A stretch of 64,000 nucleotides of DNA from Salvia splendens (lineage: Eukaryota; Streptophyta; Magnoliopsida; Lamiales; Lamiaceae): contig NW_024599483.1 in NCBI RefSeq assembly GCF_004379255.2, positions 1-64,000 of the forward strand, given 5' to 3'. A program made the position numbers and the translations under genes. Within the stretch, counting starts at the first letter, position 1, and each line of letters starts with the position of its first letter. The notes under the pieces are model-generated. The model was given only the letters and a program-made list of their open reading frames with translations, was not told where the DNA came from and made no database searches. Positions 22,715 through 35,434 of the stretch are shown one piece after another.

Positions 22715-23014
22715 TTACACATCATATCTCTGAGAATCAACTTTAAGGTTCAGATAACCAAAACCAGGAATATCATTCAGACGGTCTCCGTGAACAACTT
22801 CAACGACGGAGCAGATCCCATTGCTCCTCCTCCTCTCCTTCCTTTTCCAATTCGACATTGAAAATCTGAAGCCAACCCATCTAGAAGGCCTCTCTTGAGA
22901 GAGGGTCTCAGCACGCTCCAATTCGACTTTTCTGAAGTAGTCGATCTCCCTCTTCACAAGTGATCCCATGGTGCCTCGCGTGCCCACCTCCAATGGCACT
23001 CTCCCACCGCTCAT
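22715..23014 (-). CDS. Small plant protein of unknown function
   Basis: The single open frame encodes 99 residues. The ATG at 23014 is the first true ATG in frame. The N-terminus MSGGRVPLEVGTRGTMGSLV followed by KREIDYFRKVELE, and the C-terminal IPGFGYLNLK, resemble an uncharacterised family of short plant proteins that I recall but cannot name. The middle is basic (WKRKERRR). No signal peptide or membrane segment is visible. The codons are GC-richer than the surroundings, which supports coding. Further exons cannot be excluded. No function is proposed. Confidence 0.6.
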   Translation of the reverse strand: MSGGRVPLEVGTRGTMGSLVKREIDYFRKVELERAETLSQERPSRWVGFRFSMSNWKRKERRRSNGICSVVEVVHGDRLNDIPGFGYLNLKVDSQRYDV

Positions 23015-23602
23015 GATCAAAGATCAAGTGTGTACGATTGAGCTTGAGCCCTTGGTTTTTGGTCTTGTCGATCTCCTCGTCTTCCTGCCTTCAAATCTAC
23101 TTAAATCGGAGAGCATGAGACTTCTGCTGGACACAGAAGCATCTACATCATCTGCCGTTTTACAGCAAGGATGGAATGATAATGCTGCTATTGCAAGGGG
23201 TTATATCAGCACAGCACAGCACAGCACACCCCTCTTAAGTTTAGAATCAGGCCATAATACGCATGCATTGCCACTTACCTTGTCCACCTAAAAAAGATGC
23301 AAATCGAAAGAGCATAAATTTACATGCCCTTATCTCACTTGAGAGGTAGTGCTCAAAATGATGATATCTCAAGAGTGCAATTGAAGGGAATGACTTTAGT
23401 TAAAGTAGTGGATAATTTAATAATCTGAACCAGATAACTATGGCCTAGTTTAATTTGTAATCATTAAATCTTCCCCTTGCAGTGCATAACATAATACTAT
23501 TAGACATGGAGCGGTTAAAACTTTGCTCATTTTGCACACAGGTAACCTACAACATTAGCTAAACAAATTGTTTGTTTAAGAGAGTTCAATTCACTGAGCA
23601 GA

Positions 23603-26184
23603 TTACAAGTTGAGTTTGGTGTGAGCTGAGGCAAATATTGCCTTCAAATCTTCCTTTACTCTCCCACTTGCGAAAATGAAGTCTACGGCTTTTTGCGCAA
23701 GCTGAAACATCTCCCTCTTTCCAAGACCTTGATACCAGAAAAACGAGAAGAAAACAGAAAAAATATTCATGATGCTAAATCAGGGCGTAGAATCAAATTC
23801 ACATACCCAAAATACAAAATGGTAGACCTACCAAAGGCAGATGAGGCAAGGGCATACTCAGCAGACAGACTGGTGGAGAGGACCCCAGTATCATCAGTGC
23901 ACAAAATCAGAGGATGGTTTGGTTTGTATAGATCAGCTGCAAGAAACATTAAGCTCTTACAAACTCCGTATTTAGCATTTTTTTCTTTTCTTTTCATCAA
24001 TGTGGAAATTATTATAGCACATTTGAGATTATCAACATTCAAAACATACTAGCATGGAACCTCTAAACCATATTAAGAGAGGGTTGTGGAATCTAACCAA
24101 AGTGGTGAACATCCGCAGAAGCAATAGTTTCAGTTTTAATATTGGAGGTCAAACAAATCTCCACCTGTTAGTTGGAATGAACAGTTAATCAGGAGCATAA
24201 ATATTAAATAAGCGAAAATACGACACATGATGCAACAGGCAATGGCGATCTATATTTATATTCAAAGACTATTTTTGCAATATTGTTAAAACATGGTTGG
24301 GGTATTTGTAATGAGCATAACCCTGTAATCTATGTTCATTTTTTAAAACAATTTAGGAATACATACAAAAAAATGAGTGGGGTGATTGTAACGAGCATAA
24401 ATCGTGTACAGTAATAGTATTAAGCATGCCTTCCACAACAAAAAAATTGCTGCCACAAGTCACCAAATTAGAAGAAGATGATGGAGAAAGAAAATAAAGA
24501 GAAGCACAGAAGAAAAGAAAACTTTACTGGAATTTCAAGTCTTTTCAAAAGCTTCCAGTCTTCATCTTCAAGGCAACAGGCATGCCCGATTCTCTTGGGA
24601 AGAAAATCTAGCATTGCACGAATTTCAACCGGATTGGGTACCTATAAACACTAGGTTGTAGAAAAAATGCTTAGAATAACAACAATTTTGGCACCATGAG
24701 AAATGAAATTATAGAAGGGATAGATCAAATACACCTCTCCACAATGTAGGGTATTGGAAGGCCTTGCTTTTTAGCAAATTCTAATGCTGGTAAAAACGTC
24801 AGCCTATACAAAGAAGAATCAGATATTCATCATCTCCACGCAAACAGAGTGTTGGTGTATCATGTATGACAAGTAGTGTAAGCTACCATTGACCAACATT
24901 AGGGTTGCCACAAAGATCTATGCCCACTACCCCAAAATCTTTCAGTTCCACCGCAAGCTCCACCTTCAAAAATAGGTAACATACCATAAGGTCTCTAGAT
25001 CCAAACAATTTAAAACCTGGAGCTTCTTCTGGTCATAGACTAGCTTACAGTTTCCATAGCAGCTTCAGTTGTCTCATGACTGTCAATACTTAGAAGTAGC
25101 CTCACATATATCTTCTTGCTTCCAATGCCATTGCGTAAACCATCCACGGAATGAGAATGCGCAAAAGCATCTGTCTTCAGTTCACCAGAAAGATCTACCT
25201 CAACTGAATTGACAGATCTTATCCCCTCTAGAACTGCTTCCACGTATGAGCGCTTGCTCATAGCTTTAGAATCATTCCTCTGCATTTCAAAAGTGTCAGA
25301 ATTGTAAATTTAAAATAATACACTGGCAAAAACAATTAGACTCTCCGGACGGTCGGGGGTCGGCCGCCCCCACATGCCCCCTAAATCGGCCACTGCATAA
25401 TAACAAGACTATCTTACTCAGGAATGTATCAAGAAGTCTTCAAGCAATATAAGATATACCTTCGGAGTCGTTCTTAATTCCAGATAGACGACATTGTCTG
25501 CAGCAAAATCCTCAATAACCTGTCCACATGAAGTTGAAATAAGAGGGTGAAAAGCGTGGGATACAGAACAATAGCCACCTGAAAAGTTTGTGCACTCCCA
25601 CCTCTTTTGTTATCCTAGCAACAGTTTTGTGGTCTGTTGTAATAATATGAATCAAATCAAACATCTTGAATACTTCATTCAGAGCTCGATCGCCTGGAAA
25701 CACACAACGTTCAATTCACTTCTAGGTCAACATCAAAATTTTATGTTCATCTTGCCTTAATCCATCAATGCCAAACAAAAGGAGGTCTTAATCTAAACTT
25801 GCAACTATTGGGATTAAAACTAAACGAGAATTTACTTGATGATTTTAAAAAAAGTCGAGTAATATGAAACTGAACATGATTATAACAGAAGAGGATTGCC
25901 AGACTTTTCAGAATAACATGCTCGACATCTGAGAAAACGATAGAACCCTTCTCCCCTAGTTCCCTAGCAAGCTCCCTGCACATGATGATTTTCCGTTTAA
26001 AAGAAAAAACAGGTCAAAGATTATTTAAATACCAGGAGAATGTAGATTCAGTAGTATTAGCAGAAAATGAGTGAAATGAAACAGCGAGATTTGAGAGTTC
26101 GGCGTACAGCAATGTGGAGTCTCTTATTGAGCCATTGAGATGCGCGTGAAGTTCAATTTTAGGCATTGACACACACCACTCCAT
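23603..26184 (-). CDS. MAPDA: N6-methyl-AMP deaminase (adenosine deaminase-like), one frameshift
   Basis: Eleven exons (26184-26108, 25975-25905, 25693-25602, 25519-25460, 25279-25049, 24963-24887, 24803-24735, 24641-24528, 24164-24098, 23936-23832, 23727-23603) give about 362 residues. The metal-binding start MPKIELHAHLNGS, then FDLIHIITTDHKTV, YLELRTTPK, KKIYVRLLLSID, VVGIDLCGNP, KRIGHACCLEDEDW and HPLILCTDDTGVLSTSLS identify the MAPDA/ADAL family. It hydrolyses N6-methyl-AMP to IMP in the cytosol, clearing methylated nucleotides from RNA turnover. Exon 7 is one base short near 24752 (ATACCC where the conserved Ile-Thr-Leu-His-Cys would need one more base), so the frame breaks there. All splice sites are intact. 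An upstream in-frame ATG at 26229 would add 15 residues, but the family starts at 26184. Confidence 0.88.
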
Positions 26185-26229
26185 GTCTCTCCACTTGCAA
26201 CACAATCTATAACACAATATTAATGACAT

Positions 26230-28069
26230 TGTACATGAAATTCGATCTCAATTCCACAACTTGAACTGAGAGCTAAGTCAAGCAAACAAAATCAACTTAT
26301 GATCTTAATCACACCGCACTAATTATGTCAAAGCAGAAGAACAACTTGTAAGGCAGTAGCTACCTAAACTAGGAATATTTAAATCGCAAAGACTCTCATG
26401 CTGCATGCATGCGTACAATGAAGCTCTGTACACAGACCCAAGTCACCCAACCAGCTCACAAATTGATGAAACCAATAGCTAACAAAAGTTTCAGCTTCTA
26501 CTTTGTGTGCATAATTTCATTTTTTAAGTTTCATTTGAAATCTCATATATCCAATTAATATTAATCCTGCTTTGTAAGTGTAATTTCATTTATTTTTTTA
26601 ACGTCTCATTCATTCTCAAGAAAATCTCATTTATATTAAGGTGGCAGAGGGGCGCACCGAAGTTCCATCCACACTCATTGCAGATGTATGCACCATAGAA
26701 CCCTTTTAACTTAATTGGACTTAAAAGAATTAATTTACTTAAACATCTAGCGTCATTCTTGATTCATCAAACACTTCCTATCATAAGGTAAACTTCTAAG
26801 AATGTAACAGAATTTTTGAAAACATAAAGAAATTCTTATTCATTTTCTTCATTCTGGTCCAGGTGATCTTTTTATTCTTTTATTTACTAAGACGCAACAG
26901 CGAAACGCTTTTCAAATTAAATCAACTCCAAAATTTGGGCCGAACTGTAATCAACACTTCCAGCTCAATATTGCTCACCAAGAAAGTCCCAACTCTCCCA
27001 ACTCTGCAGATTGTGTCTCCCTCCCCATTAACAAAACTGAAAATTCTTCCTCTCAAACTTCTTCTTCTCTGATAGATTGCCCAGGAAATTTTCTGTTCAA
27101 CCACCACCTCCGCCGAACACCATTACAACGGAAAAAGCACATCTACTTCCTTGAAAATTCCAGTGAAACAACATACAACCGCTGCCCTCTTCTCGGACAC
27201 AACCAGCCACAGCGCCACCCCTCTCGCCTCTAACTTGGACAACAGCCTATAATTCCCCCCCAAAGCCAGCTCTCCTGGCGCCATTCCTCCCCAAATCCCC
27301 AGGGTCCAAATTCAGTCAACAACAAAAAGGATAAAAAAATCCATACCTTTTTTCTCTCTCTAAAATCTAATTCTTTTCAATCTATATATCATATGTTATT
27401 ATTGTTTAAAATTTTCTTTTCTATACATAAAACTAGTGTAGGCAGATCATGGAAATATAAGTGAAATGGTTTTGGTGAATGTGATTATGCCAAAACAACT
27501 AGATGGAATTTTATCTGAGTGAAATTGCACATCAAAATTGATTGAGAATATAGGTTGCTGTGGTTATTGATTTACTGCAAGATAATATGATTTTTGAGTG
27601 ATGAGGTTCTTGTTCATGACAAAATTAAAGGAGATGAATAGCAGAATTTCCAGAGTGTAAATAGGCTTAAAACTTGAGTTGAGAAATTACCGACTGAAAC
27701 TTGTAGGAAAACTGCCAGCAGAAACTTGCTATGATAAACTTGGCGTAGTTGTTTGAGTTGAAAATTTGGGGAAGCTACAGAGTGTGGTTTCTGGTGAAGT
27801 AGTACGAGTACTATGTAAACCGCAAAATAACAGAATTTCTGGATTTGGGCTTCATAATATTTCAAAGATACAGCTAATATCCAGCAAAAAAAACCATCTT
27901 TAAATTAAATTTATAAAACTAAAGCCCAGCAGTTTAACTTGGTCCAGAGACTAATTCAAGTTTTCTGAATACTGAGAATTTGCACATGATATGTATTAAT
28001 GACATCAATATATTTTTTAATGTAGTCAACTATTTCTTAATCACTAAGAGAATGGAGCCTCTTAGATAA
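26230..28069. other. Intergenic, no gene recognised
   Basis: The region is AT-rich, with a C-rich patch at about 26990-27310 (many CCCAACTCTCC and CCACCACC runs) that gives only short open frames. It may be an old exon or leader fragment, but I recognise no protein family. Confidence 0.35.
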
Positions 28070-28415
28070 GAGTATGGATGTGATTCCAGACTCACATTTA
28101 TTCATTTTTACTCTCTCCTCTTTTACAAGAGCACAACACCAACATTTATATTCTTCCACAAGAGAATATTCAAGGGTCTCATCATTCTATTATTTAATTT
28201 AAACAAAAACATTTCCACAATATAAAAATGCATTAAAAATACCCGAACTACTATTACAAATTACAAAAAAATAAAAATTACATAATTAAAATTCTAAAAA
28301 TTAAAAATCACACGCTTAAAATCCTAAAAATTAAAAATTACATAATTAAAATCTTACAAATTAAAAATTATATAATTAAATCCTAAAAAATACATTCGTG
28401 GAAATTTAAAGAAGA

Positions 28416-28935
28416 TTAGTCCGATGGCGGTATCCCCAACTGTTTTCGGAGAGCTCGTATCATTGCATGATGCGCATCAAATTGCTCGGGAGTCATCCGA
28501 GACGCATCGGCTTTAGTGGCTTGATACAAAATGACCTGCAAACTGTTATTGGGGGTGGAGGCGGCACAAAGGGAGCGGGAGCCTGCGGTTCGGCTGGGTC
28601 GCGGCGCGCCGACGGCTGGCCATCGGTTGTTTCCTTCCTCGCGGCCGGCGTCGGCTTGCCACCTCGTCCTCGCCGGCGTGGGATAGGGATAACGTCCTCG
28701 ACCGTTTGCTGGATGAGCTGGAGGAGGATCAAACGTCTCCCTTATACTTCGGATGAAGACGCACCTCCTGCCAAGTGTTGAGATGCTTGAATGGTTTGTA
28801 ATGCATTGATTGGTAGGTCGACATGGCGGCCGTGATGATGTCGACCTCGCTCGTGCCGCTCCCTGCAGAACCATTCGTGGTTCCATCCGCGAGAGTTGGA
28901 GGGGTGATCGCCGGAGCCGGACATTTTTGCAAGCG
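28416..28935 (-). pseudogene. Harbinger accessory protein (Myb/NAM-associated type), deleted and frameshifted
   Basis: Minus-strand reading begins MSGSGDHPSN near 28924. It then jumps, relative to the copy at 42677, directly to the region encoding SEVDIITAAMSTYQSMHYKP and FKHLNTWQEVR. About 400 bases encoding the central SANT-like segment are missing. It ends with MTPEQFDAHHAMIRALRKQL followed by GIPPSD and stop at 28416. The segments lie in different frames. Such proteins are usually annotated as glutathione S-transferase T3-like or NAM-associated. This copy is not functional. Confidence 0.75.
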
Positions 28936-29130
28936 AGAAAGAGTGAGAATTTAGAGAGAAGTATATTGATGAGAGAATTGTTTGGTGTACTGTGGTGTAA
29001 TTTTATGTGTTAAAATATGGGTATTTATAGATGAAAATGTGAATTTTGGGGTAAAAATACTGAAAAATAAATTAAAAATGAAAAACGGATATATTTTATT
29101 GAAAGTTAGAATATATATATATATATATAT

Positions 29131-32100
29131 ATAGGATTTTGATCAAAACAAGTATCCCATTAAATCAAGAAATACAGACCGCATTTAGACCATTGGATTA
29201 GGTGAGTTAATCTTATGATTAGAAGATCTTATGGCTTTAATTATTTTTCAAGTATTATTATTTTAATCACTTCAAATACTAAGGGGTTACTAATGTCATT
29301 CTCTTCCATCCGACTGTTATTGCAATCCCTATAATCATGCACCTTTCTCTTCCATTAACAAATGTTAGCGTGATTTTGGAGTTAACATTCATCATCTTCA
29401 ACTCCTGCGTATTTTCCATCTTCTTCAGCCAATCTCCCATTAATATTCCAGTATACTTCTTTTCATGAAGATTTATTATATTCAATCAATTAGTTTTCTG
29501 ATTAATCAGTGTTGTTAATATCGTTGTACACTCCGTCGGCGTTTCTTTCATCGGTAATTTCTGTTCTTATCATTCTCTCATTTTGTAATTAACTTCCTCA
29601 GTCGTTATCATTATTAAACCTGTAAATTCACTTTCTTAATTTCCTCTAATTATGTTTCATGATTTCGTAACTTACATTTGTTGGTTTTTTTCCCATAGAT
29701 TTCTGTAAATCTGTTAAATTCACTTTCTTAATGGAAACCTTAACGCATACTACTTCGCTTGGTTACAATTAATCATCCTCCGATGATGTTTTAGAGAATA
29801 TAGGTTATGTTTTTAATTATTTTCGTTACAGTTTTCGTCCTTTCTGCTGGGCTTTGTTGGGAATTGCGATAAATTAAAGAGAAAGAAAAGCGGCGGTCTA
29901 GAAGAAATTCTGAAGTTTGATACCATGTATTCTCTTTATTGAAGTAACGTCAGTTTAAGTTTTTTATTGGACTCCATTTTATTTGCATTGTCAGGTTGTT
30001 TGAAACTCCCTTCGTTCAGATTTGTATTAGGCATCCTAGTACTCGGTAGTTTTATGTAATGACTCGAATATCGGATTATTATGACCCAATTTACCCATAA
30101 GTTGACATGACCCAAATATTCGTTTAGTATGACCCAAAGAATGGATGATGTTTGGGTTATTGTTTGTGTAATCTTCGGCCGTATTAATATTGGGTTTTTT
30201 AATATGTCAAAAACACGAGAATAATCATGTATTTTACTTCAGTTTGTTTGATACGAACATTTCAATCAGATTTGTACTCCTCAGTGTTATATAATGACCC
30301 TAATGTTTATTTATTATGACACATATTAACCATATGATGCTATGACCCAAATATTCATTTATTATGACTCAATGTATGAATTCTCAGATACTATTATTTT
30401 TTTGCCTAATTATGCTCATAATGACTCTTACCTGCATATATTATGACATGAACTGCTAATTTACTTAATCAATTTTTTCTCACAAGTTGCTTAGTTACAG
30501 TACAAAAATTCCCGCAACAAATTAATAATTTTATTTTTATCTTTTTTGCTCAAAATGACTCTAACATGTATGAAGTATGACATAGAGTCATCTTATACTG
30601 TGTTTTTACTTTTCAGAAGAGATCAAACAACCATCATAATTTACCTTGGTCATAGAGTCAGAAAAATAATTCATATTAAAATCTAATTTGAAGAAACAAT
30701 AAAATCCAATGTCATTTTAAAGTATCACCCTTTGATAAAAATAAAATGTTTGAAAATCCATACGTTAAATACGCACATAATTATATCAATGAAACATACT
30801 TTAAATCCAAAATTTATGACGTGGCCATTACAGAAGCTCTGTAGCTTGCTATCATCTTTTTAACGTCGATCTTCATCTTCTTGTTGTCTGTTGCATAATG
30901 TTTGGCTGTCGATGTTTTATTGGAAATGGAGCTGTGATTATTTTCGGTCAACTTCAACACAATAGTTTTTAGCTCTTAAATACTGAAGCACACCCTTATA
31001 TGTAGTCGATAGTCCACAATTCCAATGGCTTCTCACCCATGTTGACTTCCATCTAAGAAAATAATCACTGTAGTCACTTATGACATAAAAGTGATACAAA
31101 CATGACCTAATTCATATATTTCACTTATGACATAAAAGTGATACAAACATGACCTAATTCATATATTGTTACTACATAACCCATAAAACTATTCCAATGC
31201 TAATCAGTGACCATTACATTTATTTTAGGTGATTCCAGATTGAATGCAACTTATAGAAACAATAATAATTTGTAAACATGACACAAAACTGTTACATATA
31301 TGACCTAATACATTTCTGGTATATGAAATGAAATTCTAAGAGACATTCTTAGTTTTTTCTGGAAATCTATTACCTTTTAAAGCATTGGATCCATCAATTG
31401 TGGGAGCCTTAGTAGATTCCTTTCCAATTTCTGGTGTTGCCATTTCGTTTCCGATTGTGCTGTAGATTAAATGCCAGCAGTTATTAATAAAAATTATTTT
31501 TCCAAAAATTTAACTAAACCCACATTTAAGGTCATGTTACCCATTTTCAACAAAAAATATTAAAGTTCAGTTCACATTTCTCCATTACTGAAAAAGACAT
31601 CTCGGTAAGTACCTTTTTCAGAACCATTCATATTTGCTTAGGCCTCGCCTTTGCCATCAATGATTCCCTCGGAATTGTTCTTCAAAGTTCGCCAACCAGA
31701 TTGAGCGGCTATTCGAAACACAACCAAGGTTAGAAAATTAGGACAAAATTTAAAAATCCAAACAATTGACACCGAAATGACCCAAATCTAGGCAGCCAAA
31801 TACCATTTTTCGGAGGTTGGTTTTGTGCTTCTTTCTTGCTCACCTTCATCCTTTCATGAACTTGTGGATAGCGAATAAAAATGCCAGAAATCGTGAATCA
31901 ATTTTGACCCAAAAAATAAAAATAGAAGTTATTAGAAAGTTTTATTAACCTTTATGGTCCACGATCCCTGCTCCGGCAGAGCGAGTGGTCGTCGGCGCTA
32001 AAGAAGCGTCGCTGTTGAGAGATATCGCCGATTTCGCTGAAGCGTGTGAAATAAATTTATAGGGTTTTTTGGTTTAGGAGTGAATGATTTTGTGTTGTTT

Positions 32101-32400
32101 GCTTTGAAGAAATGATAAACTTTTTCTCTCTCTCACCTTATATCTAGCGTAGGAAATGAAAATGCATTTTGTTGTCAATATTAATAAATCCCATAAAATC
32201 CGCCCACTAAAACGGCAGTTGACGGTTCCACTTATTTGTTGTACCGAAAATGCCCTTCTTATGACCGAAATTTCATTTGTCATGACACAAGCGAAATGAA
32301 TTATAGACTAAATCGTGGCCCTTAATTACTAAATCTGATGGTTGATATTTGGGCTGTATGTTGTTACTTAGAGGGATTTTTTTATAGATTAAAACCCTAT
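29131..32400. mobile_element. MULE-like element inserted in a TA microsatellite
   Basis: The inverted ends TATAGGATTTTGATC (29130) and, inverted, TATAGGGTTTTAATC (32400) are each embedded in a run of TA repeats, so the insertion target was a (TA)n tract inside the 28070 Harbinger element. I recall plant MULE groups that prefer TA repeats; that assignment is by analogy. The interior repeats short ATGACCC/ATGACAC motifs many times (about 30055-31310). A GC-richer stretch on the minus strand near 32040-31600 looks like a small spliced gene fragment (SLNSDASLAP, then KVSKKEAQNQPPKNG) of unknown origin. Confidence 0.65.
31075..31168. repeat. 47-bp tandem duplication, two copies
   Basis: CACTTATGACATAAAAGTGA starts at 31075 and again at 31122. 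Each copy continues with ACAAACATGACCTAATTC. It lies inside the TA-flanked element. Confidence 0.85.
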
Positions 32401-32973
32401 ATATATATATATATATTAATTTAAATCTGATTTTTATATATTTTTCAAAAAAAAAGAAAAAAGAAAATATCCAACGGCATTGCTATTGGCAAATTAGAGC
32501 CCGCCACGTCAACCTGCTCTTCGGTACGGTGGTGCTCGATGCTAAGAGCAGGGCCGTGCCGTCGGCAAGAGCACAACGGCAAGCAGGGTACTCGTCGCAC
32601 CGTCGGTACGGGCCTGCTCTTAGCATCGAGCACCAATGTGGATGCTTTAAATATATTAGGTTGTCCACGAGCCCAAGACCCGTAATATTTTATACTTTCA
32701 ATTATACTTGAAGGAACAATTATTTCATGAATCATAATTTTATTCAAGAAAGAAAAAATAAGACCAAACATATTATGCGGTGTATATTAGTGTGTATAAA
32801 TATGGTTAGATCGGTGATATTTACGGTTTGGACCGGATAGAAAAAGCTAATTAACCACACAATCCACACACTTTAAGAGTGGATCTGGTTGATTTAATCA
32901 AAACTGATTCAACATTATTAGTAGGAATTGATAATACATCAAATGATCCAAATAAGAAAAATAATATCAATAA

Positions 32974-33643
32974 TTAGGCCTAGCAAAACGGATAGCGAGA
33001 ATGGGGTATTTCCCGACCCAATAGCCGATAGTTGACAGGTATCGGGTATTCGCTAGTTGACAAAATCGGAAACGGGGCGGGTATGGGGTAGTGCCTTTTG
33101 GTGATTGTCAGATATCGTTTGTACTCGAAAGAGACAATTAATTACAAAATGAGTTGACAAATAAATAGATTAAGGTTTTGTAATTTCAATTTCACCTCAC
33201 TTTTTAATTTTACACAAATGAGTTGGCAAACCCTATTGTTTCATCCGCATTCACTCATCACCACCGGACGACAACCTCTCTTTGCTCAACGCCAAGCATT
33301 GAAGGTCGACCTCTCCCATTGCGCTCACTCGTAGACGGCTCGCTGTCACCGCCTCCCGCTCGACGCCACACCTCACCAACCGCAGCCTATTTGACGACTG
33401 ACACACAATCAGATTCCAACTACATGTTTTTTTTGACAGATTGAAGATGTTTTTTAATCAATTTTATTGAACTACAATTGGGTGAGGATACCACAAGCAT
33501 TGGGTGCTGGGATTAATATCCAACATAGGCATCAGGCATACCCGATTTGTTCATGGGAAAAGTATCAAGTGAGATAATGAGGCCATGAGGGCGAAGTTGG
33601 GTGTGGGTATCCGCTTGTACCCGTTTTGCCCGGGCTGGCTATA
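32974..33643. mobile_element. hAT-like MITE
   Basis: The imperfect inverted ends TTAGGCCTAGCAAAACGG and, inverted, TATAGCCAGCCCGGGC (then AAAACGGG) are flanked by ATCAATAA on the left and ATCAATAT on the right, an 8-bp duplication with one change. The ends carry GGGTAT-type motifs like those of the 38736 element. The interior is non-coding. Confidence 0.55.
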
Positions 33644-33862
33644 ATCAATATTACTCCATCCGTACATCTGTAATAAAGAAGTTTCTTTTTTTGCATGAGA
33701 TTTTAAAAATTGTGTTAAAAAGTGAGTTAAGTAAAGAGAGAATAAAACAGAAAAAGAAAAATGTAGAGAGATGGAGAGAAATCAAAGTAATAGCAGAGAA
33801 ATATATTCTTTTGGCCAAAGTAAAAATGGCTCAGCCACAGTGAGACAATCTAAAAAGAATTA

Positions 33863-34113
33863 CTCCATCCGCCTCCGAATAAGAGTCGCTAATTTCCATT
33901 TTGGGTTGTCCCCCATTAGGAGTCACTCTTCATTTTTACCATAAATGGTAGTAGGTCTCACATTCCACTAACTCACTCCACTCATATTTTATTATAAAAC
34001 CAATATAAAAATGTGGGTCCCACATTCCACTAACTTTTTCAACCAACTTTTCTCTACATTTTTTAAAACTCGTGCCCGGTCAAAGAGCGACTCCTATTAG
34101 GGGACGGAGGGAG
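33863..34113. mobile_element. Stowaway MITE
   Basis: The ends CTCCATCCGCCTCC and, inverted, CTCCCTCCGTCCCC are flanked by TA. The interior contains ATTCCACTAACT motifs. It is 251 bp. A more decayed A-rich Stowaway-like stretch precedes it (33650-33860). Confidence 0.8.
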
Positions 34114-34201
34114 TACAATTTAGCTATAGAGGAACAGATGGAGTACCTTTGTAGATAATGCATTGATTGCAATTTCAACATCTTGCCCATGCTGACTATT
34201 A

Positions 34202-34655
34202 GCATTCACAATAAGGGACGTCAGCACGGACTAGCCATAGGCTAGCGGGAAGGGTGTGGCGGACATTCGCTATTGCGTTTGACTAACGCGACGGACGTCT
34301 GGAAGACGGGCGAGCGGTCATTCACGGACAATAGGCGTTAGTCGATTGCTAGCCCATCGCTGGCCGCGTAGGCTATCCGATTTTTAATTTTTTTAAATTT
34401 TTTTATTTATATTTTATATTTACAACTCATTGCACTTCATTTTTTTTAATATTTGATAAACACCAACAATTAAAATGAATTAATCATATTTGTCAATTTA
34501 TTTGCTAGGCTAGGGCGTTGATTAGCCTATTGCTGGGTTGTTGTTTGGTTTGCATATGACTAATATGTGGGAAGTCCATAGTGATATTGTAGGAAGAGTT
34601 TTTGGCTAGCCTATTACTTGCGCATGGCTAGTCCGTGGCCCACTGTGGACTAGCG
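34202..34655. mobile_element. MITE of the CTAGC-rich family
   Basis: GC-rich ends with repeated GGCTAGC and GGACTAGC blocks flank an AT-rich centre (ACAACTCATTGCACTTCAT, AAACACCAACAATTAAAATG). A second copy lies in the opposite orientation at 44173-44597. The family looks like a Tourist-type MITE. Boundaries are approximate. Confidence 0.6.
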
Positions 34656-35434
34656 TTTCTCGAGTCTCGACTGACAATTTTGAATCACGATTTTTCGACC
34701 GGCAATTTATGAATAGCTATTTTAGTACAACAGCGAAAAACGAAGTAGAAGCAAAAGAAGGAAGACGACTATGAATAATTTATTCTGAAATACTAATGAT
34801 TAAAACCCACACGCAATCTCAGACTGGCATACAACCTGCCCTCCCATCTGCAACACTCTTCCCATAATTCAAACCGCGTTTCTTTCCCTGTAAGTTCTTT
34901 TATCTCTCTCTAGATTTTAATTTGTTGGATTTCTTTCTTTGTTATGGCTCTTCCGGTGTAACCTACGTTCTGAGATGAATTTGATCTGTTTATATTTTAA
35001 TTAGTCTTGTGGAAGAGTATTATGTCGCTTCTGGGCGATGATTTGTTTTTTCCTCGATCCTAGATGAATCCGGGGCTATGAAGCTCCATCCTTGCGATGA
35101 ATATAGGGTTTCGGAATTTACTGACCTCTTTAATACTATAGGTTTTGAGTGCACAGTATTTTTTCATTGATCTGATATAAATTGTAACGAATTTTAAATT
35201 TGTAGAAACCTGCCCCTGTTTATTCGTTTATTTTTAAGTTGCCACCTGCAAATTGGGGATTTCTTCCTACTGTTTCGAGCGTGTAATTCTATTCTTCTGG
35301 GAATAATTGGCATTGTATTGAGGATTAAGAATCTGATGTTTGGTTTTTGAGCTTGCAGTGGTAAAAGTGTGCTTCTTTTTGCGCGTGTCCCGTTCTCTTC
35401 TCCAGTCCGATATTGACATACATATCTATACTAT

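Larger units (their letters stand above)
28070..32647 (-). mobile_element. PIF/Harbinger-type element split by a nested insertion
   Basis: TAA flanks both ends (28067-28069 and 32648-32650). The left end GAGTATGGATGTG and right end (inverse AAGCATCCACATTGG) match the ends of the element at 42254-44104, and the interior is similar along its length in reverse orientation. The element is interrupted at about 29112-32420 by another element sitting in TA repeats. The part beyond the insertion (32455-32647) holds the GC-rich terminus with CCAACGGCATTG and AGCAGGGCCGTGCCG. Confidence 0.8.

Noticed and set aside
24735..24803. A second indel at the start of MAPDA exon 7
   Set aside because: Rechecking the exon 6 donor (CAATG|GTAGC) gives phase 2 and restores the frame at the start of exon 7; only the deletion near 24752 remains.
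29112..29133. (TA)n tract as an AT-rich origin or matrix site
   Set aside because: It is simply the target repeat of the nested element; the same tract continues on its other side at about 32398-32416.
33223..33444. 73-codon Ser/Thr-rich frame
   Set aside because: It lies inside the hAT-like MITE and has no family features.
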